Assembly: GCA_021829645.1 (NCBI GenBank)
Contig: JAKBPI010000006.1
Location: 1-64,000, forward strand
Source: Actinomycetes bacterium
GTDB lineage: Bacteria > Actinomycetota > Acidimicrobiia > Acidimicrobiales > Bog-793
Direction: 5' to 3'
Length of the DNA: 64,000 nt
Shown: positions 56,911 through 64,000 of the stretch, piece after piece
Position numbering within the stretch: position 1 is the first letter of the stretch
Layout: each line of letters starts with the position of its first letter
Notes under the pieces: generated by a model
What the model was told of the DNA's origin: nothing
Databases searched by the model: none
Seen by the model: the letters and a program-made list of their open reading frames with translations, nothing else
Translations under genes and position numbers: made by a program

Positions 56911-58584
56911 TTATTGTGACATTCGTAGCAGTAAATTTAAAGTTACCTTTTGGCTAAACTCGGCGGGGCAAAACTTGGCAGTATGCGGGCAAGGGGTTAG
57001 AGATTGAATCCAGTTGTTGGTGCCGCTGTCAAATATCAGTGTGCCGGAAGGCTTTTCAAAGTGATACGACATTTCAGAGTAGGCAAAACCGTTTGATGCG
57101 TTGCCGGATTGAAAAAAAGCGACATTTTGTCCGATTGGGGACTCCGTTGCGATCTTTAGACTTGGTATATCGAGATAGGGGTCGGCACTGTCAAAATCCG
57201 AGGCAATGATGCCAGGAATTTTTTCTCCGGCAAAAATGGCTTTGCCATCGTAAGTAACGCCTCTAAATAAAAATGAATCGGCATTTTTAATAATAACAGG
57301 TTGTGCCGGTTCGTCGCTTTGTACAAATCCTACGTATTCTTCACCCACGAAGTTATCTTCCGACCAGTCTGCCGGGGGTGAAGACCAAGTATTTCCCGTG
57401 ACAAGCATCGGATACTCGGGACGGCCATTGTCATCCATGGGATCCGCAGAGGAATCTCTGTAGTCAACTTCTTCGCGGCCGTTCCCCATAGGCGAGCTTT
57501 GTATTCTGACGTGGCGAAGCATGGCAGAAGCTCCGAAGAAGGCAACATTTAGCCCGTGCAGTTTTGCTGCATTTTCTACGGACACACGCTCAGTGTAGGA
57601 CCAACATTCGTCATGTCCGAGTGAAAGTAAAGCTTTGTGGTAACGAAGCAATTGGGGGTGCTGTATAAGTGTGATGTCTGTTATGTAAGTGACATTTAGC
57701 CCGTGTTCTTCTGCAAAATAAACCAAAGGATATTCGTTTATTAGGAAATCACCTGCTCCGTTGCCATAGTCATAAGGTCTGTCAAAAGAAACAACTCTTG
57801 CCCGCGAACAGAGGGGATAACCGCCAGAGCAGTTACCAATACCAGCGTAAAAGTCATATCCGCCGTATGAATTCCAGGCTTGCCATGTCAGCACGTCATT
57901 TTTTATAATATAAGTCGCATGGCTTGTGGGATCCCATATGGTGAGAGGTATGTAGCTTTTGAGGTTGTTTTTGGCAACGAGTTCAAATAGATAGTCACCC
58001 TGTACAAATGCTTTGGATAGCCAAAGCCTATAGGACTGTTTCCAATTGTCGCAACTCACCATATTGACTTGTTTTTTGATCGTACAAGCGGGTTGGGCAT
58101 GGCCTTTTAGCAGTCGTGATACCCAAATAAGACGAGCTCCTTTACCTTGGTAGTAGCCCATTCTAAAAGCCCGAATTCTGTATTCATTGGCGATTGTGGA
58201 TATGTAAAAAGTTATATTTTGTCTATTAGCGGAATAAGTTGTATTTAAAAAGCCTTCCAGCTTGTCCCCTGCTACCGGGCCATCTATTTTCCATGCGTTA
58301 CTGCCTCTCAAAAGATTTTGCTCAATTATCCAGGCACTCTGCCCTTTGGTTGTATGCGGGACATGGTTCGCAGCGGAGCGAGGTCGGAGTTGAGTTGCGG
58401 CACGAGTGGGTGTTTCCAGTGCATGTGTTGCGAAGAATGCGGCCAAAAGAAATAAGAGCGCAGTGAATATAATAGTAGTTATTAACTTAATATTATGTTT
58501 AAAAATTAGCATATGTGTATCATAGAACAGTCGAGAGGGGGGATGATTTTCCGGTGCGACAGAAGCCGAGACCGCATCAAGCAT
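56911..58584 (-). CDS. Membrane-anchored N,N-dimethylformamidase-beta-like protein
   Basis: 557 residues from ATG 58584. An in-frame ATG at 58512 would start directly at the hydrophobic segment and is a real alternative. One N-terminal helix (about 30-50) anchors or exports it. The rest matches the large-subunit fold of N,N-dimethylformamidase: TWQAWNSYGGYDFY, VSFDRPYDYGNGAG, YFAEEHGLNVTYITD, SLGHDECWSY and TWSSPPADW. Relatives are mostly uncharacterised exported proteins; activity on formamides is not implied. Several Cys (about 10) suit disulfides outside the cell. It ends 93 bases from the SDR operon. Confidence 0.78.
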   Translation of the reverse strand: MLDAVSASVAPENHPPSRLFYDTHMLIFKHNIKLITTIIFTALLFLLAAFFATHALETPTRAATQLRPRSAANHVPHTTKGQSAWIIEQNLLRGSNAWKIDGPVAGDKLEGFLNTTYSANRQNITFYISTIANEYRIRAFRMGYYQGKGARLIWVSRLLKGHAQPACTIKKQVNMVSCDNWKQSYRLWLSKAFVQGDYLFELVAKNNLKSYIPLTIWDPTSHATYIIKNDVLTWQAWNSYGGYDFYAGIGNCSGGYPLCSRARVVSFDRPYDYGNGAGDFLINEYPLVYFAEEHGLNVTYITDITLIQHPQLLRYHKALLSLGHDECWSYTERVSVENAAKLHGLNVAFFGASAMLRHVRIQSSPMGNGREEVDYRDSSADPMDDNGRPEYPMLVTGNTWSSPPADWSEDNFVGEEYVGFVQSDEPAQPVIIKNADSFLFRGVTYDGKAIFAGEKIPGIIASDFDSADPYLDIPSLKIATESPIGQNVAFFQSGNASNGFAYSEMSYHFEKPSGTLIFDSGTNNWIQSLTPCPHTAKFCPAEFSQKVTLNLLLRMSQ

Positions 58585-58908
58585 TCTCGCTACCTACCCC
58601 AAAATCTACCGAAGCAGCAGCATCTGATTTGACTATCCGGATCGTAGGCGAGGTTTCTGATGGATAAAAAACTAAAAAATTATATGCATGACAGCTAAAT
58701 AATGTCGTTATGTAAATACGGGTATTAGAAAGGTAATATCTGATTTAAATATAATAGGCAGTTGCAGTTTAATCAGAAATGGAACTGACATGATTTATAG
58801 TAAAACGTAGTTAATATCGATCATATATCGATATATATTTATGTATTGGGTATAAATACCTTTACTGCATGGACTTTGAAATAAACTTGCAGAATCTCTA
58901 TTTGGTTA
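58585..58908. other. 324-bp gap between the Fur-type and dimethylformamidase-like genes
   Basis: AT-rich DNA with no convincing frame. It includes an ATCGATCATATATCGATATATA stretch near 58815-58840 with repeated ATCGAT, which may be a site or only low complexity. The promoter for the leftward gene should be at its left end. Confidence 0.3.
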
Positions 58909-59328
58909 TTATGCGGATTGGCATATTGGGCAGATGCCCCAAAACGTTATTTCTGCTTCGTCCAGTAAAAACCCTTTGGTGTCGTTGGGATGCAGGCAAG
59001 GACGTTCACCTATGAGACAATCTATGTCTTGTGTTGACTTACAGATTCTGCAAACGACATGGTGGTGATTATCACCAACTCTCAATTCGTATAGCGTGCT
59101 ACTCCCGGCGGGCTCGATTTTTCTTGCTAGATTTGCATCGCATAGGGAAGCCAATACATTATAAATTGCCTGTGTAGAGACAGAACCCAGATTTTTTCTC
59201 ACTTGACGAATTATGAAATCGGTATCAGAATGCGGAAAATTTTCAATTATTTCCATTACGGCTAGGCGGACAGCCGTCACTCGCAGACGGTGTTGTCTGA
59301 GTAGATTCTCGTAATGCTCGCTAGCCAC
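58909..59328 (-). CDS. Fur/PerR-family metal-dependent repressor
   Basis: 139 residues from GTG 59328; a TTG at 59361 would give 150. An N-terminal winged helix-turn-helix (LRVTAVRLAVMEII, STQAIYNVLASLCDANLARK) precedes a dimerisation domain with HHHVVCRIC and GICPIC, the two CxxC pairs of a structural zinc site. The family senses iron, zinc, manganese or peroxide; which one cannot be read. TATATT ends 6 bases before the GTG, suggesting a leaderless mRNA, and a 7-1-7 dyad lies on the same promoter, so autoregulation is likely. Confidence 0.88.
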   Translation of the reverse strand: MASEHYENLLRQHRLRVTAVRLAVMEIIENFPHSDTDFIIRQVRKNLGSVSTQAIYNVLASLCDANLARKIEPAGSSTLYELRVGDNHHHVVCRICKSTQDIDCLIGERPCLHPNDTKGFLLDEAEITFWGICPICQSA

Positions 59329-59345
59329 ATTAACAATATAAGCGA

Positions 59346-59360
59346 TAATTACTGTAATCA
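59346..59360. promoter_or_regulatory. Fur/PerR-like operator in the regulator's own promoter
   Basis: TAATTAC-T-GTAATCA is a 7-1-7 inverted repeat matching in six of seven positions, like Fur, PerR and Zur boxes. It covers the -35 area of the TATATT promoter (59335-59340). Confidence 0.5.
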
Positions 59361-59648
59361 ATCTATTTTTTTATTAAATCTAGTTTTATACTCACCGGAG
59401 TAATGGGGTTAGTAACTCATCACGGTATGTAACAGGTATTGGTTATCATTGCTATACCGCTTTAGTATTTGGAGACCAAGCAGTGGGATTTCCGTGAGAT
59501 TGCTACGATGCTATGTGAAAAGCTGAAAAAATATTTAGATGTGGGCTAAATATTTTTACTAATAGCTATAGCAATTCAAAAAAAAGAGTATCCTACTCTA
59601 AGCGGCACCTTGAGCGCACAGGGTGATTCATGTATACCCGGGGTGCAT
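59361..59648. other. Divergent gap between the Fur-type and ANTAR genes
   Basis: 288 bases, AT-rich at the left, with no gene visible apart from an in-frame extension of the ANTAR gene from a TTG at 59610. No clear promoter for the rightward gene. Confidence 0.3.
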
Positions 59649-60374
59649 ATGACATCTCTCAAGCAGGATTTGGCTGAGTTTATTACAAGTTTGCTGGTTA
59701 GCATACCGAGTGGAATTGAAGGAGGTGTGACAAGAGAAATTATAAGTACACTTTCTAATATTTTTGTCGTGGCGCCATCTCTATCGCTAACTTTGCTGGA
59801 GAAAAATTCAGCAAAGTTGTGCTATTCAAGTGATGAAAGGTCGCTTTATCTCACTGAATTGCAGATTAATGCCAGAAGTGGTCCTTTGCTGGAGGCGGCA
59901 GAAAAATCTGAATCAAGGCAATACGACTTAGATAATTTCGATGAGTATTCAAATGCTGAGTTTGTATATCAAGTCAAAGAGGTAGCTATAAGTTCAATTT
60001 TAGCCGTACCATGCCGTATCGGGGATGGGACCGTGTTGGTTATCTTGTACTATTTTGCTGACATGTGTAAATTGAGCGGGGAAGAACTGTACTCTATAGA
60101 GATCATGACCAAGACGGCGGCTTGGAGCATTTGGACCATGGATAAAATTGCAGAGCTCACTGCCAATGCCGTTCAACTGGAAGTGGCATTGAGTTCCCGG
60201 GATGTGATAGGGCAGGCGAAAGGCATTCTGATGGCTCAGAACCACATCACTGCCGAACAAGCTTTTGGGATTTTGCGTTCAAAATCTCAGATTCTAAATA
60301 AGAAATTAAGGGATGTAGCAGAATTTGTGACTATGACAGGAGAGCTACCGTCAAAAGACTCTAAGTGGCTCTAA
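59649..60374 (+). CDS. GAF-ANTAR signal-dependent RNA-binding regulator
   Basis: 241 residues from ATG 59649; GTG 59643 and TTG 59610 are in-frame alternatives. The N-terminal 165 residues look like a GAF-type sensor; the C-terminal 60 are an ANTAR domain, with the pattern LEVALSSRDVIGQAKGILM, AFGILRSKSQ and NKKLRDVAEFV. ANTAR domains bind tandem hexaloops in RNA and block terminators, often in nitrogen metabolism. It is convergent with the glutamine synthetase gene, 134 bases away, an association worth noting. The signal is unknown. Confidence 0.88.
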   Translation: MTSLKQDLAEFITSLLVSIPSGIEGGVTREIISTLSNIFVVAPSLSLTLLEKNSAKLCYSSDERSLYLTELQINARSGPLLEAAEKSESRQYDLDNFDEYSNAEFVYQVKEVAISSILAVPCRIGDGTVLVILYYFADMCKLSGEELYSIEIMTKTAAWSIWTMDKIAELTANAVQLEVALSSRDVIGQAKGILMAQNHITAEQAFGILRSKSQILNKKLRDVAEFVTMTGELPSKDSKWL

Positions 60375-60442
60375 CGCCATAGATAACGGCAAAGGGCACC
60401 TTGGCAGTGGCATCAGTACGATTGTAGAAAAGTATGTTATTA

Positions 60443-60490
60443 AAGTACCGGTACCCAGTCACAAAGTTACGTGACTGGGTACCGGTACTT
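60443..60490. terminator. Perfect 20-bp stem between convergent ANTAR and glutamine synthetase genes
   Basis: Arms 60443-60462 and 60471-60490 are exact reverse complements around an eight-base loop (AAAGTTAC), containing AGTACCGGTACC. It lies 68 bases from one stop and 18 from the other. There is no T-run, but long U-less stems serve as terminators in many actinobacteria, so a bidirectional terminator is the best guess. Confidence 0.65.
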
Positions 60491-60508
60491 GTGAAAGACT
60501 AAATTCTG

Positions 60509-61516
60509 CTAGAGATTTCCGGCAGCATCTCCACAGATGGTTTCTATCATGAGTTTTGCTACGACATAGGGGTCACAGTTTGCATTGGGTCTGCGGTCTT
60601 CCAACCAACCCTTCTTGGCTTTTTCAACGGCCCAAGGGATACGCACAGAGGCACCTCTATTGGAGGCACCGTAGCTAAATGTGTGCCAAGGTGCGGTTTC
60701 GTGTGCACCAGTGAGACGATCTTGGATGCCGGCACCATAGCCCTCTATGTGCTCCTGCGTTCTTTTGGCTAGTGCCTCACAACCAGAAATAATGGCATCG
60801 TAGCCTTCGCGCATGGCTTTTGTGGAGAAGTTAGTATGGGCTCCGGCTCCGTTCCAGTCCCCGGGTACTGGCTTTGCTGCCAAACTTACCTGTACTCCAT
60901 AGTCTTCTGCGATTCTATAGAGCAGCCAGCGTCCCAGCCAAATTTGGTCTCCAATTGCCGGAGCAGACAGAATGCCTATTTGAAATTCCCACTGCCCTTT
61001 CATAACTTCTGCATTTGTTCCCTCTATGGATAAGCCGGCTTCCATACAGGCTAAAGTGTGGCGCTCGATGATTTCTCGACCGACGATATCGTCGCCACCG
61101 ACCCCGCAGTAGTAAGGTCCCTGAGGGGCTGGAAATCCAACGGAGGGCCATCCCAGAGGCCGTCCGTCTTGAAAGAAAGTGTATTCTTGTTCTATGCCGA
61201 ACATAGGTTCTTGATCTTTATAAGTTTCTGCCACTTCCAGGCAGAGGGAGCGGGTATTGGTTGGGTGCGGGGTAAAGTCAGTAAGCAACACTTCGCATAA
61301 AACGAGCTTGTTATTTCCACCTCTGATTGGATCAGGGGTTACGTATACCGGTTGCAATACGCAGTCGGAGTTGCTTCCCGGTGCTTGGTTCGTACTTGAT
61401 CCGTCAAAGCCCCATATGCCAGGTTCTTTGCCATCTTCAATTATCTTTGTTTTGCATCTGAGCTGAGCGGTTGGTTTACTTCCGTCAAGCCAGATGTATT
61501 CAGCTTGGTAACTCAC
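60509..61516 (-). CDS. glnII: Glutamine synthetase type II (eukaryotic type)
   Basis: 335 residues, much shorter than the roughly 470 of GlnA (type I). It has IWGFDGSSTNQAPG, FGIEQEYTFF, CGVGGDDIVGREI, PGDWNGAGAHTNFSTKAMR and NRGASVRIP, the GSII signatures. It makes glutamine from glutamate, ammonia and ATP. GSII lacks the adenylylation loop of GSI. GTG 61516 is preceded by AGGAG with a 6-base gap. The gene is convergent with the ANTAR gene. Actinobacteria with GSII usually also have GSI; only GSII is in view. Confidence 0.95.
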   Translation of the reverse strand: MSYQAEYIWLDGSKPTAQLRCKTKIIEDGKEPGIWGFDGSSTNQAPGSNSDCVLQPVYVTPDPIRGGNNKLVLCEVLLTDFTPHPTNTRSLCLEVAETYKDQEPMFGIEQEYTFFQDGRPLGWPSVGFPAPQGPYYCGVGGDDIVGREIIERHTLACMEAGLSIEGTNAEVMKGQWEFQIGILSAPAIGDQIWLGRWLLYRIAEDYGVQVSLAAKPVPGDWNGAGAHTNFSTKAMREGYDAIISGCEALAKRTQEHIEGYGAGIQDRLTGAHETAPWHTFSYGASNRGASVRIPWAVEKAKKGWLEDRRPNANCDPYVVAKLMIETICGDAAGNL

Positions 61517-61800
61517 TGTTTACTCCTAAAGTCTAGACGTCAAAAGACGTTGTTGTTTATCCGTGTTGCAGTAATTCTTTGGCATTAACATTACACTACA
61601 CGATGCCAAAAAATCGCCAACCTTACACGAGTCAATACTTGTATATTTTAGTTTCTGTATTATCTCATGAATGTGAACTCTGTGTAAACAAGTTTTGGTC
61701 GCATTCCGAAATCAGGAAAACCATTTGTCCGGTCAATACAGGAACCAATACCTGCTTATCCGGCTTTCTTAAAGGGATTTGTAGCGCTGAATCAGCTTTA

Positions 61801-62760
61801 CTATCCGAGTATGGAGTCTATTCTTTGCCATATGTCTTCATCAAGCTCAGTAGTAATCTCAAGTGCAGTCATATTTTCTTTGATTTGCGAGGACTTGCTT
61901 GCTCCCGTAATTACGGTGGAGACGTTCTTGTTTCGAAGACAAAATGCTATTGCTAACTGGGAAAGTGACACTTTGGCATCCGCGGCAACTCCTAAGAGCG
62001 AATCAACTTTTTCCATGGCAACCGGATCGTGTATTCGATCACGTAGCCACTCATAACCCGGCAGTGCCAGGCGGGAGTCATCGGGAATGCCTTTTTGATA
62101 TTTTCCTGTTAAAAGACCTGATGCCAGAGGACTCCAAGTTGTCAGGCCAATACCGCGCTTTTCATAAAGAGAGGTAAATTCTTTTTCCACTTTGTCGCGC
62201 ACGAGTAAGTTGTACTGAGGCTGTTCTACGACGGGAGCTCTCAAATGATGTCTTTCCGCTATCTGGAAAGCCTCCTCAATGGCTTCCGCCGGCCATTCGG
62301 AGGTACCCCAATAGAGCGCTTTGCCGGAAGTAACTATATCGTGCATGGCAAAAACGGTTTCTTCGACAGGTGTTTCCGGATCTGAACGATGGCAAAAAAG
62401 AATGTCTACGAAGTCAAGTTGCAGCCTTTCAAGGGATCCGTCTACGGCTTGCAAAAGGTATTTTCTATTAAGGGTATTTTTCATATTCACGCAGTCGTGT
62501 AAACCCCAAAAAACTTTTGTTGATAAAACGTAGCTATGCCTTGGCCATCCCAATTCTTTGATCGCAGCACCCATGATTTTTTCCGACTCTCCGGCCGAAT
62601 AAGATTCGGCGTTGTCAAAAAAGTTAACTCCCATGTCGTAGGCTGTTTGAAGACATTCTTGGGCCGTATCGTTATGAAGTTGAGGTCCAAACGTAACCCA
62701 CGAACCAAATGATAAAGCACTTACTTTTAAACCTGATTTACCAAGCCTTCTGTATTCCAT
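61801..62760 (-). CDS. Aldo/keto reductase (voltage-gated K-channel beta-like)
   Basis: 319 residues of a (beta/alpha)8 barrel. The N-terminal [14 protein letters not shown] and [15 protein letters not shown] give the catalytic Asp and Tyr; Lys in LSTKVFWG and His in LFCHRSDP complete the tetrad. The C-terminal [13 protein letters not shown] matches the NADPH-binding end of the Kv-beta-like clade (e.g. YghZ). It reduces aldehydes or ketones with NADPH. ATG 62760. No partner gene; the 284-base gap to glnII carries nothing clear. Confidence 0.9.
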   Translation of the reverse strand: MEYRRLGKSGLKVSALSFGSWVTFGPQLHNDTAQECLQTAYDMGVNFFDNAESYSAGESEKIMGAAIKELGWPRHSYVLSTKVFWGLHDCVNMKNTLNRKYLLQAVDGSLERLQLDFVDILFCHRSDPETPVEETVFAMHDIVTSGKALYWGTSEWPAEAIEEAFQIAERHHLRAPVVEQPQYNLLVRDKVEKEFTSLYEKRGIGLTTWSPLASGLLTGKYQKGIPDDSRLALPGYEWLRDRIHDPVAMEKVDSLLGVAADAKVSLSQLAIAFCLRNKNVSTVITGASKSSQIKENMTALEITTELDEDIWQRIDSILG

Positions 62761-62941
62761 GTTCTATGTTCCTCCCCTGTACTTAGATGAACTTGTCACA
62801 AAAGGCAGCCTCCCTTTTTAAAACTACCCTTTCATAAGTAGACAATTGACATATTTTTGTTGTTTTATGGATTTGCATCACATAAATTTCGGATAATGTG
62901 AATCCAATAAAGGCAATTTTCTTGAGTTTGTAGGCTATGTA

Positions 62942-63577
62942 TTGGAAGACAAAAGCGTTTTACAGAATCCAGCTGCTGACAAGCAAAACTTGGGCGACAT
63001 GGTGAATTTGGTAGATATCAGGGGAAACATTGTTTCTACGGCAACCAAATTAGACGCTCACCTGGGTGAAGGGCAGCTACATCTAGCTTTTTCAGTCTTT
63101 TTGTTTACAAAAAGCAGTAATAAAGTTGTGTTGCAAAAGCGGGCATCCAATAAGTACCACTTTCCCGGAAAGTGGGCCAATGCTTGTTGCAGTCATCCGA
63201 GACCAGGTGAAGAAGTTGTAGAGGCTGCACAAAGAAGATTGGGTGAAGAACTGGGTCTCAACACTTCCCTGCAGGAAATTGGGAATTTTATATATCGGGC
63301 AAGATGCGAACAATCCTCGTTTGTCGAATACGAATTCGACCATGTGATCATGGGTGTCGTGTCAGAAGAAGATTTATTGGAACTTAATCCAAGCAGAACG
63401 GAAATAGAAGATCTGGTTGTGGTAGAACCGGAGTCTTTATTGAAGGGGGAAATCTTTTCCGTCGAAAGAAGTCTAGTGCTCAAAAAAGAGTATCAAATTT
63501 CTTATAGTGATATTGCTCCTTGGGTACTTCCCGCTCTTTTGGTATGCGAAAAACGCATCAACATTCATTCTGCTTAA
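62942..63577 (+). CDS. idi: Isopentenyl-diphosphate delta-isomerase, type 1
   Basis: 211 residues from TTG 62942. ATG 62999, just before VNLVDIRGN, fits family length better (192 residues) and may be the true start. A Nudix-related fold with FPGKWANACCSHPRPGE (catalytic Cys and metal-binding His), AAQRRLGEELG and YEFDHVIMG (catalytic Glu). It interconverts isopentenyl and dimethylallyl diphosphates for isoprenoids, such as the polyprenyl carrier made by UppS. Metal-dependent type 1; the pathway upstream is not in the window. The gene is convergent with a quinone-oxidoreductase-type gene 13 bases away. Confidence 0.9.
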   Translation: MEDKSVLQNPAADKQNLGDMVNLVDIRGNIVSTATKLDAHLGEGQLHLAFSVFLFTKSSNKVVLQKRASNKYHFPGKWANACCSHPRPGEEVVEAAQRRLGEELGLNTSLQEIGNFIYRARCEQSSFVEYEFDHVIMGVVSEEDLLELNPSRTEIEDLVVVEPESLLKGEIFSVERSLVLKKEYQISYSDIAPWVLPALLVCEKRINIHSA

Positions 63578-63590
63578 AGTTGCTTGACAA

Positions 63591-64000
63591 CTAATGTTCG
63601 TCTATCTCCAATAGGATCTTTCCCAGTTTTTTACCATTTTTGAAATGGTAATATGCCCTCTCAACTTCTCTCAGTGGGAATGAGGAATCGATCATGATAT
63701 CCAAGTCTTTATTAATTACCAGGGGTAAAAGGTATTGCCGTACATGCTCGGTTAAAAAGGCCTTTTCTTCAAGTGGTCTTGACCTCAACGTGGATCCAAA
63801 TATAGCGACATGCTTTTTTAATAATTGAGACAGGTCAATTTCACAGCTCGTGCCCTCGAGAAGTCCTATGATAGCGATTCTGGCGCCTTTCTTGGCCATG
63901 GCGAGGTCTTTTGTGAGATGCGCTCCTGCTAGTAGCTCTAAAAAAATATCGTATTCTCGATACAGATGTTCCGTTTCTGGCGTGGATACAGTCAGTTGTG
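63591..64000 (-). CDS. Medium-chain quinone/zinc-type oxidoreductase, C-terminal part
   Basis: The frame runs in from the right edge, so only the last about 136 residues are present; the first in-window ATG (63899) is internal, because good homology-like sequence continues upstream (DIFLELLAGAHL, then the helix leading to GARIAIIGLLEG). It matches the PIG3/quinone-oxidoreductase branch of the MDR superfamily: a glycine-rich strand, IFGSTLRSRPLEEK and FPLREVERAYYHFKNGKKLGK at the end. It would reduce quinones or enones with NADPH. The substrate is unknown. Confidence 0.85.
   Translation of the reverse strand, partial: QLTVSTPETEHLYREYDIFLELLAGAHLTKDLAMAKKGARIAIIGLLEGTSCEIDLSQLLKKHVAIFGSTLRSRPLEEKAFLTEHVRQYLLPLVINKDLDIMIDSSFPLREVERAYYHFKNGKKLGKILLEIDEH

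Noticed and set aside
61579-61956. A 125-codon frame antisense to the aldo/keto reductase end
   Set aside because: Cys-rich, no family likeness, and half of it is the complement of a clear gene.

Overview
The window looks like a chromosomal stretch from a fairly AT-rich actinobacterium (Actinomycetota), possibly near Acidimicrobiia. Pointers are a DUF1707 membrane protein, a DUF501 domain, an ANTAR-domain regulator, an Rpf-like transglycosylase domain, the mazG-eno-ftsB-DUF501-ppx neighbourhood, a mycobacterial-type LeuA and several candidate leaderless starts. I see no prophage, insertion sequence, CRISPR array or rRNA. The taxonomic placement is inference from gene content, not from a marker tree.

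Layout. 1-9.7 kb: the truncated start of a secreted protein, a giant HrpA-type helicase, a PilX-like surface protein, an aquaporin-family channel, an FMN reductase and a class III aminotransferase. 9.9-19.7 kb, mostly on the minus strand: tRNA-Ile2(CAU) and tRNA-Asn, dnaG-rpoD, a GT-C glycosyltransferase, glycyl-tRNA synthetase, and recO, a small membrane protein and uppS, then a siroheme-synthesis gene divergent from cysH. 20.7-29.6 kb: an AddB-AddA-DinG operon for double-strand-break and helicase functions. 29.7-40.8 kb: secreted or lipoprotein genes, a GMC oxidoreductase, a PpiC-type foldase, a MazG fusion, enolase, an FtsB-like protein, an Rpf-like protein and a DUF501-Ppx/GppA fusion.

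40.8-50 kb is the branched-chain amino acid region: an attenuator with a short peptide ending in Leu-Leu-Leu-Ile, then leuA-leuD; leuC, greA and a DUF1707 gene on the opposite strand; then leuB-ilvE-cimA. CimA feeds the pyruvate (citramalate) route to isoleucine, so LeuCD and LeuB can serve both leucine and isoleucine synthesis. Two conserved-looking hypothetical genes follow.

51-58.6 kb is a lipid-modification block: a fatty-acid desaturase convergent with an SDR / FAD oxidoreductase / DUF1365 / cyclopropane-type synthase operon, and next to it a membrane-anchored dimethylformamidase-like protein. 58.9-64 kb holds a Fur-family regulator with a candidate operator in its own promoter, a GAF-ANTAR regulator, a eukaryotic-type glutamine synthetase II, an aldo/keto reductase, isopentenyl-diphosphate isomerase and a truncated zinc-type oxidoreductase.

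Most notable: the leu attenuator; the DUF501-Ppx fusion; leuC split from leuD; a CysH with only three of the four expected Fe-S cysteines; an AddA whose nuclease domain has lost key residues beside an AddB that keeps them; and the lipid-modification cluster.
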